A stretch of 64,000 nt of DNA from Chryseobacterium phosphatilyticum (GTDB taxonomy: Bacteria > Bacteroidota > Bacteroidia > Flavobacteriales > Weeksellaceae): assembly GCF_002899825.2 (NCBI RefSeq), contig NZ_PPED02000007.1, forward strand, positions 62,001 to 126,000, in the 5' to 3' direction. How positions within the stretch are numbered: position 1 is the stretch's first letter; each line of letters opens with the position of its first letter. Shown here piece after piece: positions 1 through 8,208 of the stretch. The notes under the pieces are model-generated. The model did not search any database and was not told where the DNA came from. It was given only the letters and a program-made list of their open reading frames with translations. The position numbers and the translations under genes are program-made.

Positions 1-154
1 CAACAAATGAGTTCATATCTTAGCTGAATGAGACGTTTTTGCGAACATTAACAGTTGATTTTTAAACTAAATTCATAATTGAGATTTTATAAAGTAAAAA
101 TTAACAATAGATATTGTATTCCTGTCATCACCTGATCTGTCATCTTTTCTGCTC

Positions 155-185
155 TTGACTTCAGCCTTCTAAAGCCCTACCTTTG
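155..185 (+). promoter_or_regulatory. Flavobacterial-type promoter of the yjdM-like gene
   Basis: TTG at 155-157, a 20-base spacer, then TACCTTTG at 178-185 fit the Bacteroidota sigma-A consensus (TTG...TAnnTTTG). Transcription would start near 192, just before the ATG at 200. The remaining upstream bases (1-150) hold nothing I recognise. Confidence 0.65.
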
Positions 186-199
186 CAAAAAATTAAAAT

Positions 200-544
200 A
201 TGAGTGATACAGTACTTTGTCCGAAATGTAGCTCCGAGTTTACTTATCCGAGCGATAATATGATGGTGTGTTCCCAGTGTTTTTATGAATGGAATCCTGA
301 AGAAACAGCTTCTGAAGTGGCTAACGAAGGTAAAATATTGGATTCTAACGGAAATGAGCTTCAGGATGGTGATTCTGTAGTCGTTGTTAAGGATCTTCCG
401 GTAAAAGGGGCACCGAAGCCGGTAAAAGCAGGGACTAAAGTGAAAAATATCAGATTAAGACCGGGTAGTGATCATAATATTGATTGTAAAATTGATGGTT
501 TTGGAGCCATGGCTTTGAAATCCGAGTTTGTGAAGAAAGCCTAG
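200..544 (+). CDS. yjdM: YjdM/PhnA-family zinc-ribbon protein
   Basis: This 114-residue protein has the size and layout of the PhnA/YjdM family. The N-terminus has a zinc ribbon with Cys7 and Cys10 (CPKC) and Cys24 and Cys27 (CSQC). The C-terminal half has the conserved family domain (DSNGNELQDGDSV, then KVKNIRL). The name alkylphosphonate utilisation protein is historical: no phosphonate genes lie nearby and the true function is poorly defined. The start at 200 is supported by a promoter ending at 185. The gene stands alone; a strong hairpin terminator follows about 140 bases downstream. Family assignment is firm, molecular role unknown. Confidence 0.9.
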   Translation: MSDTVLCPKCSSEFTYPSDNMMVCSQCFYEWNPEETASEVANEGKILDSNGNELQDGDSVVVVKDLPVKGAPKPVKAGTKVKNIRLRPGSDHNIDCKIDGFGAMALKSEFVKKA

Positions 545-684
545 TAGCTTCAGCTATATAGCCTGAAAATAAAGAAAAGGAAAAAATTGGACAGTGTAAT
601 CTTTCAAAAGACTTAATTGCAAGATTGCTAATGTCCGTCTGGAAGGCAGAAAGAGAAATAACCAACAATTTCCTTATGCTGTGT

Positions 685-738
685 AACTACAAATGTAAGA
701 AAAAGTTTCAAAACAGGTTCTTACATTTGTAGTTTTTT
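685..738 (+). terminator. Hairpin terminator after the yjdM-like gene
   Basis: A perfect 16-bp stem (685-700 with 719-734) with an 18-base loop is followed by a run of T. It lies between the plus-strand yjdM-like gene and the 3' end of the minus-strand ABC gene. The stem contains the ACAAATGTA sequence that also occurs in promoters here. Confidence 0.7.
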
Positions 739-784
739 TATCCACAAATTGTTGATAAGTGTAAGGGAATGTATGTGTTATGTC

Positions 785-1720
785 TTAAATAAACAAAATC
801 TCAATTGTTCCACCCAACCTTTCGTCAGTATATACGACCAGTTCCTTACCTTTAGCTTTAATCTTATTCCAGTAGTAATTTCCTGCAAATCTGCTTTCTA
901 TTACCTCTGCATTAAGGCCGTTTTCGACAATCCTGATTTCTTTAGGATAATAAGACCGTTTTGGAAGTTGAAAATCCTCCGCTTCAGCCTCCGTAAAAAT
1001 ATTTACCTCTCCGAATAGTTTAGCTACATAGGAGTTATAAGGATGTCTGTACGTTTGTTCCGGACTGTCATTTTGAATGAGCCTTCCATCCTGAAGAATG
1101 ACAATCTGATCCAGCCATGGCATGATATCCTGAAGCTCGTGAGTAGAAATAATTAAAGAAACTCCACGTTGCTTTACATAGCGGAATAACCTTTCGCGAA
1201 GTTCTATTTTTCTTGGGAAATCCAGATTACTGAAAGGTTCATCAAGGATAAGTAACTTTGGAAGAACGGAAAGTGCTCTGGCAATGGCAACCCTTTGTTG
1301 CTGGCCTCCGCTTAAATATTTGGGAAGTACATTGGCAAATTCCTGAAGCCCTACCACTTCAAGAAGTTCCATAACGGTTTCTTTCTTTTGCTTTAAATTA
1401 ATATTTGAAATAAACTTCCCTACATTTTCGGCAACGGTAGCATAGGGCATCAGATCAAAATTCTGAGCTACAAACTTCATATCGGTTTCCCCCGGAACCA
1501 GATTTCCTTTAGGACCTAAAAGCCGGGTTCCGTCAAAAATAATATCTCCGCTTTCCCAATCAAGAAGTCCATAAATTAAACCGAGAAGAGTTGATTTTCC
1601 ACATCCGCTTTCTCCGGCCAGGGCTATGATTTTATTGGCTTCAAACCTCAAATTAAGATTTTGAAACAGAGATTTATCTTTGGTGTGTGAGAAAAATAAT
1701 TTGTTTATTTCTAATAGCAT
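785..1720 (-). CDS. ABC transporter ATP-binding protein
   Basis: A 311-residue ATPase subunit of an ABC importer. Visible motifs are Walker A GESGCGKST (36-44), Q-loop Gln86, signature LSGGQ (136-140), Walker B LLILDE (156-161) and the switch histidine in STHEL. The order and spacing resemble the PotA/CysA/FbpC group (polyamine, sulfate or iron importers). Residues after about 235 form a short C-terminal extension that could be a reduced TOBE-like domain. No permease or binding protein is next to it, so the substrate cannot be read from context. The promoter's -7 element ends only 4 bases before the ATG, so the mRNA may be nearly leaderless. Confidence 0.85.
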   Translation of the reverse strand: MLLEINKLFFSHTKDKSLFQNLNLRFEANKIIALAGESGCGKSTLLGLIYGLLDWESGDIIFDGTRLLGPKGNLVPGETDMKFVAQNFDLMPYATVAENVGKFISNINLKQKKETVMELLEVVGLQEFANVLPKYLSGGQQQRVAIARALSVLPKLLILDEPFSNLDFPRKIELRERLFRYVKQRGVSLIISTHELQDIMPWLDQIVILQDGRLIQNDSPEQTYRHPYNSYVAKLFGEVNIFTEAEAEDFQLPKRSYYPKEIRIVENGLNAEVIESRFAGNYYWNKIKAKGKELVVYTDERLGGTIEILFI

Positions 1721-1724
1721 ATTA

Positions 1725-1752
1725 CAAATGTAAGGTTTTTATGAAAACACAA
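1725..1752 (-). promoter_or_regulatory. Promoter of the ABC ATPase gene
   Basis: On the minus strand, TTG (1752-1750), a 17-base spacer and TACATTTG (1732-1725) match the flavobacterial consensus. The -7 box ends 4 bases from the start codon at 1720, which implies a very short or absent 5' leader. Confidence 0.6.
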
Positions 1753-1795
1753 TTTTTTTTATTATATTAGCGGGAGTAATAAAAATAAATCAAAA

Positions 1796-2455
1796 ATGAG
1801 AAAAAAACTGTTTTCGTTAGCTATTCCTGCTTTATTTATTGCTGCGGTGATGGTTTCTTGTAAAAAAGATAAACCTCTTACCAGCGAAAGCAATGAAGTG
1901 GCAACTACTAAAGACGGTAGCCAGTACACTTTGGATACGCTAAACAGTAAGGTTGAATGGAAGGGATATAAAGTATTTAAATCTGAAAATACGAGCCATT
2001 TCGGAACAATTAAGTTTGAAAGTGGAGATGTAACAGTGAAAGACGGAAAACTGGAAAGCGGAAAATTCGTTGCTGATATGAATTCTTTAACTTCTGTGGA
2101 TTTAAAAGACAGCCCGGAAGATTTAGGGAAATTAAATGGTCACCTGAAGAGTGGTGATTTCTTTGAAGTAGAAAAATTCCCGACTGCTTCTTTTGAAATT
2201 ACTAAGGTTACGCCGGCTACAGAAGGTGATTATAATACTCTTTTGGATGGTAATTTAACCATTAAAGGAATTACAAAACCTGTTCAGTTTAAGGCAAATG
2301 TTTCTGTGAAAGACGGAGAAGTAAGTGTTGCTACTGAGCCGAAAGATATCAAGAGAGAAGAGTTTGGTGTAAAATTCCAGGCTCCTGCTGAAAACGGTGT
2401 GATTAAGGATGAGGTGACTCTTCAGATCAGCGTTAAAGCTTTAGAAAAGAAATAA
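1796..2455 (+). CDS. YceI-family lipoprotein
   Basis: A 219-residue protein. It begins with a lipoprotein signal peptide (hydrophobic residues 7-20, lipobox ending at Cys22 in VSCKK), so it should be lipid-anchored in the envelope. The mature part is a YceI domain: VEWKGYKVFKSENTSHFGTI, an internal DLxxGKLNGHLKSGDFF region, and GNLTIKGITKPVQF. YceI proteins are lipocalin-like beta-barrels that bind isoprenoid or other long hydrophobic molecules. The ligand here is unknown. The gene is monocistronic, with a clear terminator 30 bases downstream. Confidence 0.9.
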   Translation: MRKKLFSLAIPALFIAAVMVSCKKDKPLTSESNEVATTKDGSQYTLDTLNSKVEWKGYKVFKSENTSHFGTIKFESGDVTVKDGKLESGKFVADMNSLTSVDLKDSPEDLGKLNGHLKSGDFFEVEKFPTASFEITKVTPATEGDYNTLLDGNLTIKGITKPVQFKANVSVKDGEVSVATEPKDIKREEFGVKFQAPAENGVIKDEVTLQISVKALEKK

Positions 2456-2487
2456 TTTTTTTATTTAAGTGAAATAAGTGATTGAAG

Positions 2488-2519
2488 TCTGCCTCCCGAA
2501 AAAGAGGCAGATTTTTTTA
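2488..2519 (+). terminator. Terminator of the yceI-like gene
   Basis: An 8-bp stem, TCTGCCTC (2488-2495) with GAGGCAGA (2504-2511), has an 8-base loop and is followed by a T-run. Confidence 0.85.
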
Positions 2520-2549
2520 TTACGGATTAATTATTCAACTTAAATGTCG

Positions 2550-2557
2550 TATTTTTG
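2550..2557 (+). promoter_or_regulatory. -7 promoter element of pheS
   Basis: TATTTTTG fits TAnnTTTG and lies 26 bases before the pheS ATG. No clear TTG is visible at the matching upstream distance, so this is a partial match. Confidence 0.45.
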
Positions 2558-2582
2558 CAAAACATTTTGAAAGGGTAAAATA

Positions 2583-3593
2583 ATGATAGAAAAGATAGAA
2601 GAACTACTGATCGAAGTAAATGGCTTCAATGCTACCTCTAAGGAAGAAATAGAAAACTTCCGAATCAAGTACAACGGTAAAAAAGGGGTTCTGAATGATT
2701 TTTTTGAAAAATTTAAAGAAGTTCCTAACGACCAGAAGAAAGATTTCGGGCAAAAGATTAATACTTTAAAACAAGCAGTTGCTGTAAAACTGGAAGATTT
2801 GAAAAATGCTTCCGAATCCTCTGTTGTTGTAGAAAAAGAAGATCTTACAAGACCTGCCTTTCCATTGGAATTGGGTTCAAGACATCCGATCAATGTGGTT
2901 AAAAACAGAATCATTGAAATTTTCAAGTCAATCGGTTTTGCAGTTGCGGACGGTCCTGAGATTGAAGATGACTGGCATAATTTTACAGCGCTCAACCTTC
3001 CGGAATACCACCCGGCAAGAGATATGCAGGATACGTTCTTTATTGAGCAGAATCCGGATATTCTTTTGAGAACACATACCTCTTCCGTACAGACACGTTA
3101 TATGGAAGAAAACCAGCCACCAATCAGAATTTTATCTCCGGGAAGAGTATTCAGAAATGAAGCAATCTCTTCACGCTCTCACTGTATTTTCCATCAGATT
3201 GAAGGATTATATATTGATGAGAATGTAAGTTTTGCAGATTTAAAACAAACGATCCAGTTCTTCACTACAGAACTTTTTGGAAAGTCAAAAATCAGAATGA
3301 GACCTTCATTCTTCCCTTTTACTGAGCCAAGTGCTGAGATTGATGTGTATTGGGGATTAAACTCTGAGACAGATTACAGAATTACAAAAGGAACAGGATG
3401 GCTTGAAATTATGGGGTGCGGAATGGTAGATCCTGCCGTACTGAAGAATGTTAATATTGATTCTGAAAAATATTCAGGATATGCATTCGGAATGGGTATA
3501 GAAAGAATTACAATGCTTCTTTACCAAATGAGTGATATCAGAATGTTCTTTGAGAATGACATCAGAACCCTGGAACAATTCAAAACATTATAA
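2583..3593 (+). CDS. pheS: Phenylalanine-tRNA ligase alpha subunit
   Basis: A 336-residue alpha subunit, normal for the family. It charges tRNA-Phe with phenylalanine in the cytoplasm as an alpha2-beta2 tetramer with PheT. The N-terminal 85 residues are the coiled-coil tRNA-binding arm. The class II synthetase core follows, with RHPINVVKN, PARDMQDTFF, LLRTHTSSVQ, the motif 2 region RVFRNEAISSRSH and motif 3 GMGIERITML near the C-terminus. pheT is not adjacent, which is common in this group of bacteria. The gene has its own promoter-like element and a perfect palindromic terminator. Confidence 0.98.
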   Translation: MIEKIEELLIEVNGFNATSKEEIENFRIKYNGKKGVLNDFFEKFKEVPNDQKKDFGQKINTLKQAVAVKLEDLKNASESSVVVEKEDLTRPAFPLELGSRHPINVVKNRIIEIFKSIGFAVADGPEIEDDWHNFTALNLPEYHPARDMQDTFFIEQNPDILLRTHTSSVQTRYMEENQPPIRILSPGRVFRNEAISSRSHCIFHQIEGLYIDENVSFADLKQTIQFFTTELFGKSKIRMRPSFFPFTEPSAEIDVYWGLNSETDYRITKGTGWLEIMGCGMVDPAVLKNVNIDSEKYSGYAFGMGIERITMLLYQMSDIRMFFENDIRTLEQFKTL

Positions 3594-3600
3594 AAAATCA

Positions 3601-3630
3601 ACCTCCGGAGCTCCGGAGGTTTTTGTTTTT
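3601..3630 (+). terminator. Palindromic terminator of pheS
   Basis: The 20 bases 3601-3620 form a perfect palindrome (arms of 8 bp around AGCT) followed by TTTTGTTTTT. It starts 7 bases after the pheS stop and adjoins the first copy of a direct repeat. Confidence 0.9.
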
Positions 3631-3793
3631 AATTACTGACCTAAGAAACAAAACGGTAACTAAAAACTGATTTTTATTGAAAAATTTACACGTGTCCTGT
3701 TTCTTATATCCATACTCCGATTCGAATCCGCTAGGTATCCCAAAGAAGTATTGACATGCCGCAGCTCTTTGTCTGCCTCTATAATTAAGACAA
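3620..3793 (-). repeat. Direct repeat copy A, structured non-coding element
   Basis: The stretch 3620-3716 matches 5571-5667 at 95 of 97 bases. A 28-base segment (3717-3744) then has no counterpart, and a second conserved part follows (3745-3793). Conserved stems are TAAGAAAC/GTTTCTTA (3642-3649 with 3699-3706), ATACTCC/GAAGTAT (3712-3718 with 3745-3751) and GCAG/CTGC (3761-3764 with 3773-3776). Loops differ between copies. An open frame of 66 codons runs through this copy on the minus strand, but the frame is not kept in copy B, so the element is not coding. The two copies flank the serine-hydrolase gene in the same orientation. The minus strand is given because the one imperfect pair becomes a G-U pair there. 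Confidence 0.75.
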
Positions 3794-3889
3794 TTCAAAA
3801 CTGAAAACTATTACAGCTATTTATCATTTTAATTCTTTTAGATCTAAATATTCTTGAATCTACTGAAATAGACGGTAACTCTCAATAGA

Positions 3890-5413
3890 TTACTGCTTCA
3901 TCAATTCCTGAATTATCTTTTTCCCATTTTCGCTATCAGGATTCAATTCCACTGACTTTTGATACATTATCAATGCCTTTTCTTTTTGCTTATTCTTAAG
4001 AAGAGCTTCACCGTAACTATCGAATGTATTAAAGCTCTGAGGAAATAGTTCTGTATTGATGCGAAATGTCTCAAGGGCCTGAGGTAGTTTTCCGGACCTA
4101 AGAAAATCATAACCAAGTTTATTGAATTGCTGCTCAGACAAAGAATAGTCTGTTATATTTTTCTTTAATGTGTAAAGTTCATTTCTGGCTGATGCGGCTC
4201 CCTTTTCTAATAAAATGCGTCCATATATCCGGGCTAAATCTTTCCCTGGAGGGGCCAAAGGCTGTCCTGCAAGAATCATCAGCGCATCTATACTGAGATC
4301 TTCTGCGTTCTGTTGGGTATTGTCTAAAATAATAGCTACTCGCTGAGTATCTATCTGATAAACAAAACTGGTCAATAATCCCGTGAGCCCGCCACCATGA
4401 CCAACTATTTTACCTAAAATATCATCAGTTTCAACCTGCCATCCTATACCTCTGGGTAAAACTGTCCCGTTGTTAAGCTGTATCGCTTCTTGAGCAGCCT
4501 TTAACACAGAAGAATTAAGGATTTTCCCTGTTGTTAATGCAGTATTAAATTGAAATAAATCCTCTGCTGTACTAATGACTTCTCCAAAACCTTTAAAATT
4601 AAACCTTTTCCAGTACTCCTTATTTGACTGTATGGTCTCTGTATTTTCCTTTAATGGGGTATACATATGACTTATATATAATTTCGCTACATTTTTTCGT
4701 TCTGTAGGCAGATAATTAAAAAAAGGGGTCGTAGGAATAAAAGTATTTTTCATACTTGCAGGAATAAAAATATGCTGCTTCATATAATCTTCATATGATA
4801 AACCAGTAATTTTTTCAATAAGCAGGGCTGCAAATACTGAATTGGCATTGTTGTATTCATGTGCTGAGCCCGGCCTAAAAACTAAATTGATATTCTGTTC
4901 TGAATATTCCTTTAAAATGTCTTTATTACTAAATACGGTATTGGGATGTTCCTTAATTATTTTCTTAAATACAACATCCCAGGAAGGTAAACCGGATGTA
5001 TGCGAAAGAAGGTGAGTCAGCGTTATTTCCGGATAAGGAAATTCTTGCAGATAAGATTTTACAGGTTGGTCAAGGTTAAGAAGTCCTTTATCTACTAACT
5101 GAAGAACAGCTGTTGCTGTTAGTAATTTAGTTATAGATCCTACTGGGAAACGTGTATGGATAGTATTGGGCTGTTTGCTTTCAAAATCTGCAAAGCCAAA
5201 AGCTTTTTGGTATAGTATTTTATTTTTTTCAGCAACAAGAATAACCCCATTAAAGTCCCCTCGTTCAGACTTTGTAGAAAAATAAGCATCTAATTTTGCA
5301 ATTTGGGATTGTAAAAATGAAAATGGTGCTATTATGAATAGTATTATAAAAAAGACTTTGGTAAAAGGATATCCGTAGTCTGATGTTTGGGTTACAGTTT
5401 TATGGGTTGCCAT
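3890..5413 (-). CDS. Serine hydrolase (beta-lactamase fold) with TPR tail
   Basis: A 507-residue secreted or membrane-anchored serine hydrolase of the class C beta-lactamase/penicillin-binding family. A hydrophobic segment spans about residues 18-35. Catalytic motifs are SITK (Ser93 to Lys96), YNN (187-189) and HGG (339-341) in place of KTG. Residues from about 440 to the end look like tetratricopeptide repeats (FDSYGEALLKNKQKEKALIMYQ). Likely activities are D-Ala peptidase, esterase or another acyl-transfer reaction; the substrate cannot be told. No internal methionine lies close to the signal segment, so 5413 is kept although the first 17 residues are unusually polar. The gene sits alone between two direct repeats (3620-3793 and 5571-5733), which suggests arrival as a unit. 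Confidence 0.85.
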   Translation of the reverse strand: MATHKTVTQTSDYGYPFTKVFFIILFIIAPFSFLQSQIAKLDAYFSTKSERGDFNGVILVAEKNKILYQKAFGFADFESKQPNTIHTRFPVGSITKLLTATAVLQLVDKGLLNLDQPVKSYLQEFPYPEITLTHLLSHTSGLPSWDVVFKKIIKEHPNTVFSNKDILKEYSEQNINLVFRPGSAHEYNNANSVFAALLIEKITGLSYEDYMKQHIFIPASMKNTFIPTTPFFNYLPTERKNVAKLYISHMYTPLKENTETIQSNKEYWKRFNFKGFGEVISTAEDLFQFNTALTTGKILNSSVLKAAQEAIQLNNGTVLPRGIGWQVETDDILGKIVGHGGGLTGLLTSFVYQIDTQRVAIILDNTQQNAEDLSIDALMILAGQPLAPPGKDLARIYGRILLEKGAASARNELYTLKKNITDYSLSEQQFNKLGYDFLRSGKLPQALETFRINTELFPQSFNTFDSYGEALLKNKQKEKALIMYQKSVELNPDSENGKKIIQELMKQ

Positions 5414-5570
5414 GTTGTAATATATGGTGTTTAATTTACAATTTTCTCAGTAAATAATCAATTTTTAAAATGTAACTTATTGATTATTATTAAATTGTAT
5501 GATTGGTGGAAAATTCATAAGAAGAGAGGTTATTTTTTTACATTTGATAGTAAAAAAAGATCTCGGAAAG

Positions 5571-5733
5571 TTTTTGCTTTTAATTACTGACCTAAGAAAC
5601 AAAACGGTAACTAAAAACTGATTTTTATTGAAAAATTTACACGTGTCTTGTTTCTTATATCCATACTTCAGCTACGAAAAAACGAACGAAGTATTGACCT
5701 GCAGTCTCATTGCTGCTTCTATAATAAAGACAA
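5571..5733 (-). repeat. Direct repeat copy B, structured non-coding element
   Basis: This is the second copy of the repeat at 3620-3793. The first 97 bases (5571-5667) are 98% identical. The variable hairpin has a perfect ATACTTC/GAAGTAT stem (5663-5669 with 5688-5694). The GCAG/CTGC stem (5701-5704 with 5713-5716) is kept with a different 8-base loop. The variable segment is 20 bases here against 28 in copy A, which breaks any shared reading frame. Confidence 0.75.
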
Positions 5734-5763
5734 CTGGTATTCAGGATGTATTACATGAGTAAA

Positions 5764-5797
5764 TAAAAAAAGTCTGTAAAATTTTACAGACTTTTTT
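5764..5797. terminator. Bidirectional palindromic terminator
   Basis: An almost perfect A/T-flanked palindrome around GTCTGTAAAA/TTTTACAGAC has an A-run on one side and a T-run on the other. It serves the minus-strand DUF3108 gene, whose stop lies 33 bases away. The rest of the 5414-5829 gap holds repeat copy B and nothing else recognised. Confidence 0.75.
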
Positions 5798-5829
5798 ATT
5801 TTGGAATTTCTTTTAAATTACAGAGTAGT

Positions 5830-6600
5830 TTATTTGCTAAACTTTAATGGGTATTTTACATTTTTAATATCATCAATACTAGCTTTTAAAGAGCCTACAG
5901 CCAGTTCGGCTTTCAACAACATAGGGATATGATTGGCATCATTGGAAACCCACATCGTTACCCCTTCTTTTTCTTTAAATACCCTTCCGCTTTTTACAGA
6001 CGGAATTATTTTCAAACAATTAATCGTTCCGAATTTTGTTTTCAGATCTTCGGTTCCAACCACTTTGAGCTGGAAGGGAAACATTTCATCGTCAATCCAT
6101 ACATTCATGTTGATGACTGTTCCGGTTTTCAGCTCGTCAGGTGTTTTGCTGCGTAAATAATAAAAGCATGAGAGCATATCCTGAACGCCTTTTACAGATT
6201 TGATCACTTTAGAACCATTGGCAGGTTCCTTTTTATCTGTTAAAATCAAAGTATTATTATCGTGATTAAAAACTGTTTCAAAATGCTGGCGATAACCTCC
6301 TTCACGTACATTTCTTACATAAAAGCTCGGTAGACCGGTTTCTACATTGATAAAACTCTCATAAAGATCTTCTACTTTAAAAAATGCCTTTACAGCACCG
6401 GTGGTGGCTCCAGTCCCTTTTGCATAGAGATGAGGAACGCCCTTGTAGTTGGTTTTTTGAGTCGTAAGATTTGCGGTGCCGGCATTCAGAAAGCCATAAT
6501 GGATCCTGAAAGTGATGGATTCACCGTCTGCAATATTACTCAGCTGTGCCGAGCCTATAAAGAATATAAATATTGCAAAAAGATTGAAAATTTTCTTCAT
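5830..6600 (-). CDS. DUF3108 domain protein, exported
   Basis: A 256-residue protein with an N-terminal signal peptide (MKKIFNLFAIFIFFIGSAQ). The body matches the DUF3108 pattern: GESITFRIHYGFLNAGTANL near the start, then VEDLYESFINVETGLP, MLSCFYYLR, and near the end a segment with WVSNDANHIPMLLKAELAVG. Members of the family are exported beta-rich proteins of unknown function, often predicted to sit in the periplasm. It is a single gene ending at a palindromic terminator, with no partner that suggests a role. Confidence 0.85.
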   Translation of the reverse strand: MKKIFNLFAIFIFFIGSAQLSNIADGESITFRIHYGFLNAGTANLTTQKTNYKGVPHLYAKGTGATTGAVKAFFKVEDLYESFINVETGLPSFYVRNVREGGYRQHFETVFNHDNNTLILTDKKEPANGSKVIKSVKGVQDMLSCFYYLRSKTPDELKTGTVINMNVWIDDEMFPFQLKVVGTEDLKTKFGTINCLKIIPSVKSGRVFKEKEGVTMWVSNDANHIPMLLKAELAVGSLKASIDDIKNVKYPLKFSK

Positions 6601-6711
6601 GGTATGTCATTTACAAATACATTGCCAAATTTAAAATCTTAAATGATAGATATTTGACAAATCTCAGGTTTTTATTTAGAATCAATTAAATATGCTTCGC
6701 ATTAAAATTAG

Positions 6712-6719
6712 TAAATTTG
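6712..6719 (+). promoter_or_regulatory. -7 element of the reductase-ferredoxin operon
   Basis: TAAATTTG matches TAnnTTTG and lies 32 bases before the ATG of the reductase gene. No convincing TTG was seen upstream. Confidence 0.45.
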
Positions 6720-6751
6720 CAGTTACATGTATAATTAAATTATCTTAAATT

Positions 6752-7807
6752 ATGATAACCACTGATATATTGATCATAGGTGCAGGACCTACAGGACTTT
6801 TTGCAGTTTTCGAAGCTGGTCTTTTAAAAATGAAGTGTCACATTATTGATGCACTTCCACAGCCGGGAGGGCAATTGGCAGAACTTTATCCTAAGAAACC
6901 TATTTTTGATATTCCGGGGTATCCTTCAGTAAATGCAGGAGAATTGGTGGATAATTTAATGGAACAGATCAAGCAGTTCCAACCCGGATTTACGCTGGGA
7001 GAAACAGCTGTTTCTTATACAAAGGTTGACGATGAGTGGTTTGAAGTGATCACCAACAAAGGAACAGTTCACAGATGTAAAGCTATTGCTATTGCAGGTG
7101 GATTGGGAACTTTTGAACCTAGAAAACCTACTTTTGAAAACCTGGCTGATTATGAAGAAAAAGGTCTTGAATATTTCGTGAAAGAACCTGAGCACTTCAG
7201 AAATAAAAAAGTAGTGATTGCAGGTGGAGGAGACTCTGCACTTGACTGGAGTATCTTCCTTTCTAATGTGGCAAGTGAAGTGACTTTGATCCACAGAAGA
7301 AATGAGTTCAGAGGTGCTTTGGATTCAGTAGAAAAAGTGCAGGATCTTAAAAATCAGGGGAAGATCAAGTTGATTACTCCTGCTGAAGTTACCGGAATTA
7401 AGGGAGATGGAAAAGTAGAAGCGATTACCATTCAAAAAGATGGTGAGGAAGCATATGATATGGAAACTGATTATTTTATTCCTTTATTCGGATTAACTCC
7501 AAAGTTGGGTGAGATCGGAAACTGGGGATTAAATATTGAGAAAAATGCTATTGTAGTAAACAACGCCCTTGATTATCAAACCAATATTGAAGGGATTTAT
7601 GCTATCGGAGATATCAACACGTATCCTGGGAAATTAAAATTAATTCTTTGTGGTTTCCATGAAGCTACTTTGATGTGTCAAAGTGTTTACAACAGATTGA
7701 ATCCTGGTAAGAAATTCGTATTAAAATATACTACGGTAAGTGGAGTAGACGGATTTGACGGTAGCCGTAAAGAAGCAGAGAAGGCTGTTGTGAAAAAAAT
7801 TGACTAA
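6752..7807 (+). CDS. Ferredoxin-NADP reductase, thioredoxin-reductase-like type
   Basis: A 351-residue FAD enzyme that passes electrons between NADPH and ferredoxin. It has the two-Rossmann layout of the TrxR-like ferredoxin-NADP reductases (Chlorobium and Bacillus YumC type). The FAD motif is GAGPTG (10-15), with PQPGGQLAELYPKKPIFDIP after it, and the NADPH motif is GGGDSA (158-163). A second FAD contact is the GIYAIGDINTYPGK region. The CxxC of true thioredoxin reductases is absent, which supports the reductase assignment. A ferredoxin gene follows after 12 bases, giving the likely electron partner. Confidence 0.92.
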   Translation: MITTDILIIGAGPTGLFAVFEAGLLKMKCHIIDALPQPGGQLAELYPKKPIFDIPGYPSVNAGELVDNLMEQIKQFQPGFTLGETAVSYTKVDDEWFEVITNKGTVHRCKAIAIAGGLGTFEPRKPTFENLADYEEKGLEYFVKEPEHFRNKKVVIAGGGDSALDWSIFLSNVASEVTLIHRRNEFRGALDSVEKVQDLKNQGKIKLITPAEVTGIKGDGKVEAITIQKDGEEAYDMETDYFIPLFGLTPKLGEIGNWGLNIEKNAIVVNNALDYQTNIEGIYAIGDINTYPGKLKLILCGFHEATLMCQSVYNRLNPGKKFVLKYTTVSGVDGFDGSRKEAEKAVVKKID

Positions 7808-7819
7808 TTTTGCAGAATT

Positions 7820-8149
7820 ATGTCAGATATTAATATTAAAATCACCGACAGAGAAGGTGTAACCCACGATGTCATAGCTCCTACGGATATGTCCATGAAT
7901 TTAATGGAGATTATTCGGTCCTATGAATTGGCAGAAGAAGGTACTATTGGTGTATGTGGAGGAATGGCGATGTGTGCTTCATGCCAGGTATATGTAATTA
8001 ATGATCCCGGTTTGGAACCGATGGGAGATGAAGAAGATGCCATGCTGGCTGAAGCTTTCCACGTGAAAGATAACAGCAGATTGGGATGCCAGTTGCATAT
8101 TGCAGATCAAATGGAAGGACTTGAAGTGGAAATTGCTCCTTATCCTTAG
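7820..8149 (+). CDS. [2Fe-2S] ferredoxin, adrenodoxin type
   Basis: A 109-residue ferredoxin. Four cysteines, Cys46, Cys52, Cys55 and Cys90, follow the C-x5-C-x2-C-x34-C pattern of adrenodoxin-like [2Fe-2S] proteins (CGGMAMCASC, LGCQLH). Its gene lies 12 bases behind the ferredoxin-NADP reductase gene, so the two probably form one electron-transfer pair in the cytoplasm. The final acceptor (for example a P450, an oxygenase or Fe-S assembly) is not shown by the context. A strong shared terminator follows. Confidence 0.93.
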   Translation: MSDINIKITDREGVTHDVIAPTDMSMNLMEIIRSYELAEEGTIGVCGGMAMCASCQVYVINDPGLEPMGDEEDAMLAEAFHVKDNSRLGCQLHIADQMEGLEVEIAPYP

Positions 8150-8172
8150 AAAATATTTTTTAATCTTAATAT

Positions 8173-8205
8173 AAAGCCCGTTTGAGTTTTTCTCAAACGG
8201 GCTTT
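8173..8205. terminator. Bidirectional terminator between ferredoxin and serine hydrolase genes
   Basis: A perfect 14-bp stem (8173-8186 with 8192-8205) with a 5-base loop is flanked by A- and T-rich stretches. It ends 3 bases before the stop codon of the convergent minus-strand gene. Confidence 0.85.
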
Positions 8206-8208
8206 TAT

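Noticed and set aside
3598..3798. Open frame of 66 codons on the minus strand within repeat copy A
   Set aside because: The frame is broken by the different length of the variable segment in copy B, so it is an artefact of a structured non-coding repeat.
3620..5733. Classical integron attC sites flanking the serine hydrolase
   Set aside because: The GTTRRRY and RYYYAAC core sequences are not found at the ends of the repeat and no integrase gene is in the window. The cassette idea is kept only as a hypothesis.
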